Below the pieces are notes generated by a model. It worked only from the letters and a program-made list of their open reading frames with translations. It was not told the origin of the DNA and ran no database searches. The translations under genes and the position numbers were made by a program. Shown here in pieces: positions 1 to 7,756 of a stretch of 64,000 nt of DNA. This DNA is from Gordonia spumicola (GTDB taxonomy: Bacteria; Actinomycetota; Actinomycetes; Mycobacteriales; Mycobacteriaceae), in the NCBI RefSeq assembly GCF_009932475.1, contig NZ_BJOV01000005.1, forward strand, positions 124,001 through 188,000, given 5' to 3'. Every line of letters starts with the position of its first letter. Positions within the stretch are counted from its first letter, which is position 1.

Positions 1-327
1 CTCGTGTCGCGTACCCGGATCAAGACGCTCACCGAGAAGACCTGCCAGGACAATGCGCGGTTCTTCGACTCGTTCGACGAGGTGCCGATGCACGTCATCA
101 CGCAGGGACTCGGGACCATCTGCGACGCGAAGCATCTGATCCTCGTCGCGACGGGTGCGGGCAAGTCGGCGGCGGTGGCCGCGGCCGTGGAGGGGCCGCT
201 GTCGGCGGCATGCCCGGCGTCGGTGCTGCAATTGCACCGCCACGCGACGATGGTCGTCGACGAGGCGGCCGCGGCCGACCTGAAGGACGCCGACTACTAC
301 CGCTACGTCTGGGACAACAAGCCCTGA
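1..327 (+). CDS. nagB: Glucosamine-6-phosphate deaminase, C-terminal part (cut by window edge)
   Basis: This frame is open at the window start and ends at 327. About 108 residues are visible, matching the C-terminal part of NagB, which converts glucosamine-6-phosphate to fructose-6-phosphate and ammonia in amino-sugar catabolism. Recognisable family segments are SRTRIKTLTEKTCQDNARFF, the VPMHVITQGLGTI stretch and the conserved LILVATGAGKSAAVAAAVEGP segment shared by NagB/SugarP isomerases (given here only as landmarks). The protein ends with YYRYVWDNKP as expected for full-length family members. A perfect-stem terminator follows 30 bases downstream. The N-terminal half and start lie outside the window. 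Confidence 0.9.
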   Translation, partial: LVSRTRIKTLTEKTCQDNARFFDSFDEVPMHVITQGLGTICDAKHLILVATGAGKSAAVAAAVEGPLSAACPASVLQLHRHATMVVDEAAAADLKDADYYRYVWDNKP

Positions 328-356
328 CCGAGCGAATACTGCAAAGATCGCGCTTG

Positions 357-397
357 TCATCGGTCTGCGAGGGCAATATGCCCTCGCAGACCGATGA
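357..397. terminator. Bidirectional terminator between nagB and the citrate synthase gene
   Basis: The arms 357-375 and 379-397 are perfectly complementary over 19 bp with a 3-base loop (ATA). It lies between two convergent genes and is followed on the plus strand by a T-run (CCTTTT), so it can serve both. Confidence 0.8.
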
Positions 398-408
398 GAA
401 GAGCCTTT

Positions 409-1521
409 TCAGCGGGCTTTCACCGGCTCAGGTCCCACATACCGTGCGACGGGTCGGATGATCTTCCCTTCGGCGGCTTGCTCGAGGATATTGGCGGTCC
501 AACCGACGACGCGGGCGGTGGCGAACGTCGGGGTGAACATCTCCGGCGGCAGGCCCACCTCGCTCATCAGGACGCCCGCGTAGAACTCGACGTTCGCATA
601 CAGACGGCGGCCGGGCTTCAATTCGTTGATCGCGGCCTCGATCTCGGCTTCGACCGTGGTGGCCTGGCGGACGAGCGGGGAGTCGTATCGTTGCACCACA
701 ACGCTTTTCAGTAGTTCCGCACGTGGGTCGTTGGTGCGGTAGACGGCGTGGCCGAAGCCCATGATCACCTCGCCCGACTCGATCCGCCGCCGCACCCACT
801 CGCGTGTGTTCGCAGGGTCGCCGATGTCGTCGAGCGCGGCGAGGGCGCGGCCGGGCGCTCCGCCGTGCAACGGGCCGAGGAACGCGCCGAGTGCGCCGAG
901 GACCGACGACGTCATGTCCGAACCGGTGGACGCGACGACACGACCCGCGAACGTCGACGCGTTGAATCCGTGGTCGATGGTCGTGATGAGGTAGGTCCGG
1001 AGCACGTCGGAGTCGCCGGCCGAGCCGGTCGCCATCCGCAGGTAGTCGGACACGTGATCGGCGGTCGGGTCGGCGTCGAGCACGTCGAGTCCGCGGGCGA
1101 GACGATGCGCCGCCGCGATGATCGTAGGAGTCGCGGCGGCCGCCCGCAGGGCCGCGTCCACCCGCTCGGACTCCGGTAGGTCGAACAGCGGACGGTCGGC
1201 GACGCCGAGCGCGGCGAGTGCCACGCGCAGGGCCGCGAGCGGTTCGGTCGACGGGGTGACGACGGACCGCAGCAGGTCGACGGTCCGTCCGTCGATCACG
1301 CGCAGCCCGCCGACGCGTCGGCGGAAGTCGTCGGGCGTCTGCGGGAAGTCGCCGAACACCATCAGGTGCCACACGTCCTCGAACGTGCGGGTGCGTGCGA
1401 GGTGCGTCGCGTCGTACTGGCGGTAGTGGTAGAAGCCCTCCTCGCCTCGGACGTCGCCTATCTCGGTGTCGGTGACGATGACGTTCTTCAGTCCCCTCGG
1501 GACGGTGATCGGTGCATTCAT
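409..1521 (-). CDS. Citrate synthase / 2-methylcitrate synthase family protein
   Basis: 370 residues, the usual length for short bacterial citrate synthases of the CitA type. The family condenses acetyl-CoA with oxaloacetate, or propionyl-CoA in methylcitrate synthases; the substrate cannot be told from sequence. Catalytic landmarks are present: DHGFNAST (His about 184), GPLHGG (His about 219), MGFGHAVY (His about 258) and ANVEFYAG with Glu about 312 where many family members have Asp; as I recall, mycobacterial CitA also has Glu. The ATG at 1521 (MNAPITVPRG) is chosen because the family alignment begins here; a longer open frame reads on without homology. It is divergent from an HTH-fused citrate synthase paralogue, with palindromes in the 54-base gap. 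Confidence 0.9.
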   Translation of the reverse strand: MNAPITVPRGLKNVIVTDTEIGDVRGEEGFYHYRQYDATHLARTRTFEDVWHLMVFGDFPQTPDDFRRRVGGLRVIDGRTVDLLRSVVTPSTEPLAALRVALAALGVADRPLFDLPESERVDAALRAAAATPTIIAAAHRLARGLDVLDADPTADHVSDYLRMATGSAGDSDVLRTYLITTIDHGFNASTFAGRVVASTGSDMTSSVLGALGAFLGPLHGGAPGRALAALDDIGDPANTREWVRRRIESGEVIMGFGHAVYRTNDPRAELLKSVVVQRYDSPLVRQATTVEAEIEAAINELKPGRRLYANVEFYAGVLMSEVGLPPEMFTPTFATARVVGWTANILEQAAEGKIIRPVARYVGPEPVKAR

Positions 1522-1539
1522 GTTCCGAGTCTCACGCTG

Positions 1540-1571
1540 TTGATCAATCTCTGCAATGTTGATTGAATCAA
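1540..1571. promoter_or_regulatory. Two palindromes in the divergent citrate synthase promoter region
   Basis: TTGATCAA at 1540-1547 and TTGATTGAATCAA at 1559-1571 are both perfect palindromes, sharing the TTGAT/ATCAA half-site, in the 54 bases between two divergent genes. The second reaches almost to the GTG of the downstream gene. They look like operators for a dimeric regulator; the adjacent HTH-citrate synthase fusion is the obvious candidate, but that is inference. Confidence 0.5.
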
Positions 1572-1575
1572 TGCC

Positions 1576-2655
1576 GTGCAGGAGTGGATCACGACGTCGG
1601 AGGCCGCCGATCGCCTCGGTGTGAAGCGGGGAACCCTCTACTCGTATGTGAGTCGGGGAGTGCTGACGTCGAGGCGGATGCCGGGTCAGGCGGAGTCGTT
1701 GTTCGACCGCGCCGAGGTCGACTCGCTTGCCGCGGCGAAGCATGACGGTCGACGCGCGGGCGATCGGCTGCTGCGGTTCCGGGCGGTCTCCACCCGCGTG
1801 TCGACGATCAGCGATGACCGACTCCTGTTGCGCGGCAACGACATCGCGGACATCTGCGCGACGATGGACTTCGCGGCCGCGGCCCGATTCGTGCTCGACG
1901 TCGACCTGCCCGTCGGGTGTCCGGACGTTGATCTGTCGCCTCTCGCGGCGGTGCCGGTCGAACGCCGGATCCCGCTGGCAGTCGCGCTGATCGCGGCGCA
2001 CGATCCGCTGCGCGCCGATCGGACCGATGCGGCCGCCCGGGTTCTCGGCGTCCTGCCGATCCTGGCGGCGACCGTACCCGAGATCGACCTGTCGCACCCG
2101 TGGACGGATCTGCTCGCCACCACACTCATCGACAACGGCCTGGCCGCGTCGACGACGGCCGCGCGCGTGGCGGCGTCGGCGCGCGCGGGTGTGTTCGACT
2201 CGCTGCTCGCCGGCTACGCGGCACTGTCCGGACCGCTGCACGGGGGCGCGCCGGCATCGGCGTATGCGCTGGTCGAGTCGGTGCGTGCGGGTGTCGACAT
2301 GGATCGGGCGATGTCGGACGCGGTGGTCGACGGTCGGCTTCCGGGCTTCGGCCACGTCATCTACGGCGGCGACGACCCGCGCGCGATCGTCGTCCTCGAC
2401 AAGATGCGGGACGACGCCCCGGACTCGGAGACGCTGGCCGCGGCCGACGCGATCATCAGCCGCGCGGGCAGGTCGGTGAACGTCGATCTGGCGAGCGCCG
2501 TCGTCTCGCTCGAACTCGGCCTCGGACCGAGGGCAGGCGAGGTGCTGTTCCAATACGGTCGGACGGTCGGCATGGCCGCGCACGTGATCGAGGAGTACGG
2601 CGAGGCTCCGCTGCGGTGGCGGGGAAGCAACACCGGGCAGGGACGACAGGCATGA
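1576..2655 (+). CDS. Citrate synthase-like protein with N-terminal helix-turn-helix
   Basis: 359 residues. Residues about 5-30 (WITTSEAADRLGVKRGTLY) form an excisionase/MerR-type helix-turn-helix; the rest is a citrate synthase fold. GPLHGG (His about 222) and PGFGH (His about 260) are kept, and NVDL gives an Asp about 304 at the catalytic acid position. The first histidine of the usual DHGFNAST motif is replaced (IDNGLAAST, Asn about 187), so activity may be altered or lost and the domain may act as a ligand sensor. Start is GTG 1576. HTH-citrate synthase fusions beside a plain citrate synthase are known in other actinobacteria; I know of no assigned function. Its stop overlaps the ATG of the next gene. 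Confidence 0.85.
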   Translation: MQEWITTSEAADRLGVKRGTLYSYVSRGVLTSRRMPGQAESLFDRAEVDSLAAAKHDGRRAGDRLLRFRAVSTRVSTISDDRLLLRGNDIADICATMDFAAAARFVLDVDLPVGCPDVDLSPLAAVPVERRIPLAVALIAAHDPLRADRTDAAARVLGVLPILAATVPEIDLSHPWTDLLATTLIDNGLAASTTAARVAASARAGVFDSLLAGYAALSGPLHGGAPASAYALVESVRAGVDMDRAMSDAVVDGRLPGFGHVIYGGDDPRAIVVLDKMRDDAPDSETLAAADAIISRAGRSVNVDLASAVVSLELGLGPRAGEVLFQYGRTVGMAAHVIEEYGEAPLRWRGSNTGQGRQA

Positions 2656-2879
2656 GGGTCGTCGCGGTGACGGTGAAGCCGGGCAGTCGGAAGGGGCCGC
2701 TCGTCGAGGTGGCCGACGACGGGTCGGTGACGGTCTACGTGCGTGAACCGGCCGTCGAGGGGAGGGCGACACGAGCCGTCGGAGTGGTGCTGGCGAAGCA
2801 CTTCGGGGTCGCGAAGTCGAGGGTCACGCTGGTCAGCGGCGCCACGTCGCGCGTGAAGCGGTTCCGGATCGAGGACTGA
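2652..2879 (+). CDS. DUF167 (YggU/UPF0235) family small protein
   Basis: 75 residues from an ATG that overlaps the preceding stop (ATGA), indicating translational coupling. The sequence MRVVAVTVKPGSRKGPLVE, then VTVYVREPAVEGRAT and KSRVTLVSGATSRVKRFRI, follows the DUF167 pattern of a small alpha/beta protein (VKPGSK, a P-x-EGKAN-like segment, and a G-x-xSR-K-x-x-I ending). The molecular function of this family is not established. It appears to be the second gene of a two-gene unit with the HTH-citrate synthase. Confidence 0.85.
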   Translation: MRVVAVTVKPGSRKGPLVEVADDGSVTVYVREPAVEGRATRAVGVVLAKHFGVAKSRVTLVSGATSRVKRFRIED

Positions 2880-2911
2880 AAACCGCTGGACACGTGGGGC
2901 ACGCTGGAAGC

Positions 2912-3631
2912 ATGTTCACCTCCGAATCTCGAGTCGGCGGACTCGTCGAACGCGATTTTGTCCTCGGCGACGTACCCGGCATCCTGTGGACTCCGGAACG
3001 AGCCACCGGCCCGACGCCCCTGATCCTGCTCGGTCACCCGGGCGGTCTCGACCGGATGCGACCCCGACTGCGTGGGCGGGCGGCGACTGGTTTCGCGTGC
3101 GCGACCCTCGAACTCCCGGGCAGTGGCGCCCGGCCGCGCATGCCCGGTGTGGACGAGGCGCGTGCCGACGTCCGGGCGACGGTCGCCTTGGGCGGCGTCG
3201 TCGGGCGGGACATCATCGAACGGCTGGTCACTCCGCTGGTCGATGTGGCAGTCCCCGAGTGGCAGGCCGTCGTGGACGCCCTGCTCGACCTGCCCGAGAT
3301 CGACGGTCCGGTCGGGTTCTCCGGCGGAGTGACGGCGATCGCCGTCCGCCTGGCGGCCATCGATCCGCGGATCGCGGCCGCGGCCCTCTTCGCCGGGAGC
3401 TTCCTGCCGACCACGACCTTCGACGATGCCCGTGATCTGCGCATTCCGATCCACGTGATGCTTCAGTGGGACGATGAGGGCAACGACAGGCAGGCCGCTC
3501 TCGACCTCTTCGAGGCGATCGCGTCACCGGAGAAGACACTGCACGCCAACATGGGCGGCCACACCGGAATCCCGGCATATGAGGGGGAAGCGGTAAAGAG
3601 GTTCTTCGAGCGACATCTGCACCGTCGTTGA
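2912..3631 (+). CDS. Alpha/beta hydrolase (dienelactone hydrolase-like)
   Basis: 239 residues from the ATG at 2912 (MFTSESRVGG); a GTG at 2894 would add six residues without homology. Features of the alpha/beta hydrolase fold are the oxyanion segment LILLGHPGG, the nucleophile elbow GFSGG and a late GGHTGIP with the likely catalytic His. An Asp after the last strands (LQWDDEG) could complete the triad. Substrate unknown; probably a cytosolic esterase or lactonase. It stands alone between the DUF167 gene and convergent trmL. Confidence 0.8.
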   Translation: MFTSESRVGGLVERDFVLGDVPGILWTPERATGPTPLILLGHPGGLDRMRPRLRGRAATGFACATLELPGSGARPRMPGVDEARADVRATVALGGVVGRDIIERLVTPLVDVAVPEWQAVVDALLDLPEIDGPVGFSGGVTAIAVRLAAIDPRIAAAALFAGSFLPTTTFDDARDLRIPIHVMLQWDDEGNDRQAALDLFEAIASPEKTLHANMGGHTGIPAYEGEAVKRFFERHLHRR

Positions 3632-3659
3632 GTGGCGCGCTGCGGTTCGTGGACTACAC

Positions 3660-4148
3660 CTAGACGGCGCCGGAGAACCCGTTCTGTCGCCACGCCTCGT
3701 ACAGTGCGACGCTCGTCGCGTTGGCGAGATTCATCGAGCGACGTCCCGCCAGCATCGGGATGCGGAGTTGTTCGGTGACGTGTGGATCGTTCAGCACCTC
3801 CTGCGGCAGGCCCGTCGGTTCGGGGCCGAAGAGGAGGACGTCGCCCGCGCGATAGTCGACGTCGGTGTGGAACTTGCTCGTGTGGGCGGTGAACGCGAAC
3901 ACCCGCTCGGGTTTCAGCACGTCCCACGCCGTCTGCAGATCGGGGTGGACCGTCACGTTCGCCATCTCGTGGTAGTCCAGGCCGGCTCGTTTGACCTGAG
4001 CGTCCGTCATCGTGAACCCGAGCGGCTCGATCAAGTGCAGTTCACACCCCGTGTTCGCCGCGATTCGGATCGCGTTGCCCGTATTCGGGGGGATGCAGGG
4101 CTGATAGTACATGATCTTCAGGGAGAAACGATTAGGAGCGTCGACCAT
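3660..4148 (-). CDS. trmL: tRNA (cytidine(34)-2'-O)-methyltransferase TrmL
   Basis: 162 residues, SpoU/TrmD (SPOUT) superfamily. TrmL methylates the wobble ribose of certain leucine tRNAs using S-adenosylmethionine. Diagnostic segments are YYQPCIPPNTGNAIRIAANT near the N terminus, LLFGPEPTGLP in the middle and the knot motif IPMLAGRRSMNLANATSVAL at the C terminus. The start codon (4148-4146) overlaps the start codon of the divergent serine integrase at 4147. The first ten residues (MVDAPNRFSL) precede the usual family start near KIMYYQP, so the extreme N terminus may have been rewritten by integration of the adjacent element; the enzyme core is intact. Confidence 0.92.
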   Translation of the reverse strand: MVDAPNRFSLKIMYYQPCIPPNTGNAIRIAANTGCELHLIEPLGFTMTDAQVKRAGLDYHEMANVTVHPDLQTAWDVLKPERVFAFTAHTSKFHTDVDYRAGDVLLFGPEPTGLPQEVLNDPHVTEQLRIPMLAGRRSMNLANATSVALYEAWRQNGFSGAV

Positions 4149-5688
4149 GACACCAACGATACGGGTACTCGGCAGGGTCCGGCTGTCTCGGACTACGGAG
4201 GAATCTACCTCCGTCGAGCGACAGCGTGAGGTCGTCGAACAATGGGCGTCGATGCAAGACGCTCAGATCGTCGGATGGGCGATCGACGACGGTGTGTCGG
4301 GGTCGGTCGATCCGTTCCACACCCCGTCGCTCGGGCCGTGGCTAACCGATCCGGAGAAGATCGGGCAGTACGACGCTGTCGTTGCGTGGAAGTTGGATCG
4401 GCTAGGTAGATCCGCCGTCCTGTTGAACAAGCTGTTCGGATGGGCGAACGACAACGGGAAGACGCTCGTATCAGTCTCGGAGTCGATCGACCTGTCGACG
4501 TGGTCGGGTCGAATGCTGGCATCGGTCATAGCAGGTCTGGCAGAGGGCGAGCTAGAGGCGATCAGGGAACGTCAGGTCTCCTCTCGTGCCAAGCTCCGGG
4601 AACTCGGTAGATGGGCAGGCGGGACATTCCCGTACGGGTACGTGCCAGTACGGGTCGAGGATGGAGCGGGGTGGAGGCTCGAAGTCGACCCCGTTGGGCG
4701 CTCGGTCATTCAGTCGATTGTCGATGATGTGATCGCGGGTCGGGGAGTGCCGTACGCGATCAAGCGTCTGAACGACGCGGGGACGTTGATTCCGACGGAA
4801 CACAAGAAGTCGCTTCGTGGAGGTACGCCTGACGCGTCGAAGCGCTGGTTTCAGCAGACCGTTCGACAACTCATCCGGAGTCAAGCTCTTCTCGGGTACT
4901 CGATGAAGGCGGGAGCCACCGTGCGGGATGACAACGGAGATCCGGTGATGATCGGGGAGCCGTTGATTTCGCTTGCTGAGTTCGAGCGGGTGCAGAAGAT
5001 GACCGAGAAGAAGATGACGTACGACCGCCGGGAGGTCCCGTACGCGCTCACCGGGATCGTCGTCTGCCCAGGGTGTCGGCGTCCGTTGCGTCACTCGAAG
5101 ACGCAGACGAAGAGGACGATGAAGTCAGGTGAACCGAAGGTCTACGAGTTCGTGTACCTCATCCACCCTGACGAATACAAGGACCGGTGTGAGTACGGGC
5201 GGTCTACTCCGATCCCGTTGGACTACGCGGAGTTGTTCGTCGAAGAGTTGTTTCTCGACGAGGTCGGAGACCTCTCGGTCGTCGAACGGGTCTGGATGCC
5301 CGGAGACTCGCGGGACGAGGAGATCAGAGCTGCTGTAGCTGCTCTCGACGAGCTACAGGCTCTTATCGGAACCATGGCCTCGGAGACAGCGAAACAGCGT
5401 CTCAGGTCTCAGATTCAAGCGAAGGACGCCGAGTTGTCGGCACTCGAAGCATCACCTCGGGTCGAAGCGCATTGGAAGTACGAGCCCGTCGGCGGGACGT
5501 ACCGAGATCAGTGGGAGTCGTCGACCTCCGAAGGTCGACGTTCGCTGTTGCTCCGGTCCGGGATTACGTTCGCGCTCCGGGTCGATACCGGAGGTCAACG
5601 CCGGACGAAGTCCGCGCCGGGAGCGACCTACGGCGAGATTCTGGTTCCTGCCGACTTGCGGGAACGTCTCGGGATCTCGCAGCCATAA
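4147..5688 (+). CDS. int: Large serine integrase (Bxb1-like)
   Basis: 513 residues. The N-terminal resolvase domain has the catalytic serine at about 14 (RVRLSRTTEE) with ERQ after it, the DRLGRS motif about 84-89 and the ELEAIRER helix about 135-142. The recombinase domain follows (about 155-300), then a zinc ribbon with Cys about 307 and 310 (VCPGC) and a later Cys about 348, and a C-terminal coiled-coil/WEW-type region (HWKYEPVGGTYRDQW). This is the architecture of phage integrases such as Bxb1 that recombine attP with attB unidirectionally. The ATG at 4147 overlaps the divergent trmL start, so attL should lie at this junction. A recombination directionality factor is not identifiable. Confidence 0.93.
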   Translation: MTPTIRVLGRVRLSRTTEESTSVERQREVVEQWASMQDAQIVGWAIDDGVSGSVDPFHTPSLGPWLTDPEKIGQYDAVVAWKLDRLGRSAVLLNKLFGWANDNGKTLVSVSESIDLSTWSGRMLASVIAGLAEGELEAIRERQVSSRAKLRELGRWAGGTFPYGYVPVRVEDGAGWRLEVDPVGRSVIQSIVDDVIAGRGVPYAIKRLNDAGTLIPTEHKKSLRGGTPDASKRWFQQTVRQLIRSQALLGYSMKAGATVRDDNGDPVMIGEPLISLAEFERVQKMTEKKMTYDRREVPYALTGIVVCPGCRRPLRHSKTQTKRTMKSGEPKVYEFVYLIHPDEYKDRCEYGRSTPIPLDYAELFVEELFLDEVGDLSVVERVWMPGDSRDEEIRAAVAALDELQALIGTMASETAKQRLRSQIQAKDAELSALEASPRVEAHWKYEPVGGTYRDQWESSTSEGRRSLLLRSGITFALRVDTGGQRRTKSAPGATYGEILVPADLRERLGISQP

Positions 5689-5740
5689 GTCCAGGCATCC
5701 GGCTTCGGTCGCCGGACCGAGTCGACGTGTCACAGATCCG

Positions 5741-5785
5741 ACGTCGTCAACAAACATTGACAACGTCGAACGGTCGTGCGATACT
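5741..5785 (+). promoter_or_regulatory. Canonical promoter with an operator palindrome over its -35 box
   Basis: TTGACA (5757-5762), 17 bases, then GATACT (5780-5785): a near-consensus sigma-70 promoter reading rightwards. The -35 is one arm of an inverted repeat, ACGTCGTCAA (5741-5750) and TTGACAACGT (5757-5766), matching in 9 of 10 positions around a 6-base spacer. A repressor bound there would block transcription of the element's rightward genes (41-residue gene and RepA-like ATPase). Confidence 0.65.
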
Positions 5786-5949
5786 GATCGAATCTGAAGG
5801 AATAGCGGAATCACAACCCGCGCCCGTCCTCGGGTCACCCCGAGTGAGAACGAAAGGTCTGCACCGTCCGGCGTGAAGTATCCGCCGTGGCTCGCTGCTG
5901 TCCTCGGGAGTTCGGATGCTCAATCAACACACCTAGCTGATTCCGTCGG

Positions 5950-6063
5950 CTACAGCTCGTCGCGATACGCGACGAGCGTCTGATCGATTCGCGCAAGGAC
6001 TCCGACGGGGATCTCGACCTCCCCGTCGTGGCACGGACACCCGTCGTTCTCGCAGTCGCTCAC
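5950..6063 (-). CDS. Possible small cysteine-containing protein in the integrase-downstream region
   Basis: The 527 bases between the integrase and the 41-residue gene hold no clear large gene. On the minus strand, a frame from GTG 6063 (or GTG 6069) to 5950 gives about 37 residues, beginning near SDCENDGCPCHDGEVEIPVG and ending AYRDEL. The composition is protein-like, with three closely spaced cysteines and a histidine, but no ribosome binding site is convincing and an in-frame stop lies not far upstream. A 36-residue plus-strand frame (5873-5983) overlaps it and is equally unproven. Function unknown. Confidence 0.3.
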   Translation of the reverse strand: MSDCENDGCPCHDGEVEIPVGVLARIDQTLVAYRDEL

Positions 6064-6215
6064 GAACACAGACTTCGGGAGTCGTCGGAATACACGTAGT
6101 TCGGACGCTAGAAGGCACCGTAATGCCCTCTAGATTCAATGCTGACGGCCTCAATCATCAAAAGGCACCAAGGGTGTACCGCTATTCAATTCCAGCTTAG
6201 AAAGGAGGGTGAAAC

Positions 6216-6341
6216 ATGACCAACCTCGACCCCGATCAGATCGTGTGGTTACAGATCGATGACCAGATCGGCTATTGGATCACAGTTGAGCAATTTCACT
6301 CCGTCGCTCGCTCGCAGAGCGACTACGCGCTAGCCGGATAG
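6216..6341 (+). CDS. 41-residue protein, paralogue of the small gene upstream of folD
   Basis: ATG 6216 follows a very strong ribosome binding site (AAAGGAGGG at 6201-6209), which argues that this small frame is real. Its core LDPDQIVWLQIDDQIGYWIT followed by VEQFHSVARSQ matches the 48-residue product at 16536-16682 in 20 of 31 aligned positions. Both are acidic, tryptophan-containing and followed closely by another gene (here the RepA-like ATPase, 75 bases on). I recognise no family. A role in regulation or in interaction with a host or phage protein is possible but unsupported. Confidence 0.7.
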   Translation: MTNLDPDQIVWLQIDDQIGYWITVEQFHSVARSQSDYALAG

Positions 6342-6416
6342 TGGCAAGCATCGGGAAGTGACGACAACAACCAACCTCCGGCGCGTGGCACGGAGATAGA
6401 GAAACCAGGAGAAGTA

Positions 6417-7547
6417 TTGACTACCACCACCGGAGCTGTTCGGTACAGCGAACAGACTGACCTCGGCTACAGCACCAACCCATTTGCGGACGACTTCGTA
6501 CCCGTGGCGGAACGTCCGGGATACGTCAGCCCGGAACAGCAGGAACTCAAAGAACTAGAGGCGCAATTCGACGGGATGAGCATGGAGGAAGTTCTTTCCA
6601 AGTACCAAGACGGCTCGGATTGGATCGTCCCTGGTTTGATCTCGGCTACCACGACGTTGCTCTATGGAGAGGCGAAGCTCGGCAAGTCGTGGCTTGCCGC
6701 ATCGCTTGTCGGATCTCTCTTGAACGGAACCGACTTCCTCGGAGTCGTGCCGGAGGAGCGTCCGTATTCGATCGGTGTATTCACCACCGATGATAGAGGG
6801 CAGAAGGAGTACGCCGACAGAATCAAGACAGTCTCTCCGGATACTGGCAATAGAGTCGGGTTCTATGCGCTCGGTGCTACGTCGCCGGGGACGTGGGACT
6901 CCGTCGAGAAGTTGTGTCGGGGTCGAGGGTTCAATGTCGTCATCATCGACAACATCACGCAGTCGCTCGAATCAGGCGGGTCGATCAACGACGATGCGAC
7001 AGTGTCAGCGTTCTTTTCCGGGGTGAGGAAGCTGGTACGCGCAGGAATCGCGGTCGTCGTCATCGGCCACTCGTCGGATAAGAAAGGGCAGAACGGGTAC
7101 AAGCCGACCACACCGCTCGGGAGTTCGGCGGTCTCCGCTGCGGTCCGCTGGAAGTTGTACATGTGGCGGACGCGCCGGTACAACCTCGGGTTGAAAGCAA
7201 GCGGCAATCTCGACTACGAGACCGAGTACTCGATACAATCGGAGTCCGGCGCTCGGTTCACTGTGCTTTCGGCCAAGACAGACGTGGAATCAAGAACTCC
7301 CGATCGAGCGCCGGAGACGCTGGACAAGAACGCCGACGTCGCCTCTTGGGTTGTGGCGAACTGCCAAGGGTTGAGCCGGAACAAGGCTGCCGAGAAAGTC
7401 GCAGAGCACTTCGACGGTACCGGCGGGAAGCCGATCGTATCGGAGTCATCGTTCAAGTCGCAGGTGTCCAAGAATCAGGCATACGGCGCTCTACTCATCC
7501 GAGGAGGTGGTGATTCCTGGGAAATCGTGTCACCACCTGCGGCGTAA
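6417..7547 (+). CDS. RepA-like AAA/RecA-fold ATPase (replication initiation or helicase-like)
   Basis: 376 residues from a TTG start at 6417 with a good site (AGGAGA) just upstream; no better start fits. The ATPase core shows Walker A GEAKLGKS at about 84-91, preceded by TTLLYG, and Walker B VVIIDN at about 174-179. This is the layout of the RepA/AAA_25 group found in plasmids, phages and satellites. The C-terminal part (about 300-376, LSRNKAAEKVAEHF) looks like a small helical DNA-binding domain. The last codons lie inside the first of two iteron-like repeats. It most likely initiates replication of the excised element, using either the repeats just downstream or the DnaA-box region at 9150-9210. 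Confidence 0.8.
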   Translation: MTTTTGAVRYSEQTDLGYSTNPFADDFVPVAERPGYVSPEQQELKELEAQFDGMSMEEVLSKYQDGSDWIVPGLISATTTLLYGEAKLGKSWLAASLVGSLLNGTDFLGVVPEERPYSIGVFTTDDRGQKEYADRIKTVSPDTGNRVGFYALGATSPGTWDSVEKLCRGRGFNVVIIDNITQSLESGGSINDDATVSAFFSGVRKLVRAGIAVVVIGHSSDKKGQNGYKPTTPLGSSAVSAAVRWKLYMWRTRRYNLGLKASGNLDYETEYSIQSESGARFTVLSAKTDVESRTPDRAPETLDKNADVASWVVANCQGLSRNKAAEKVAEHFDGTGGKPIVSESSFKSQVSKNQAYGALLIRGGGDSWEIVSPPAA

Positions 7548-7626
7548 AAGCGCTGGTCAGGAAACTATTGGGTGGTGATTTTGTCGTCACCACTTGGCAC
7601 CACCTCGGAGTAAAACCGCAGGTCAG
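7531..7626 (+). repeat. Two iteron-like direct repeats at the end of the RepA-like gene
   Basis: Units at 7531-7560 and 7598-7626 start CACCACCT, share GTAAAA and end GGTCAG; 26 of 29 aligned positions match, with a 67-base period. Each is followed by GGGTGGTGA, the complement of the CACCACC start, so each unit can also pair with its flank. Direct repeats next to a replication protein gene often form its binding site. Only two copies are present, so this is tentative. Confidence 0.5.
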
Positions 7627-7756
7627 AGGGGGTGGTGAGTGGTGATGGTGACCCCCCATATAAGAGCACTCGTACCTCGCACTCTTACCCCCCACTCTGA
7701 AGAACTCTGAAGGTCGACCATCAAGGTCGACCGCATCGGAGTAGGAATTAGAAAAG

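Noticed and set aside
409..2772. A 787-residue frame on the minus strand ending at 409
   Set aside because: Only the last 370 residues match citrate synthase; the rest is the antisense shadow of the HTH-fused gene and is Arg/His-rich with no homology.
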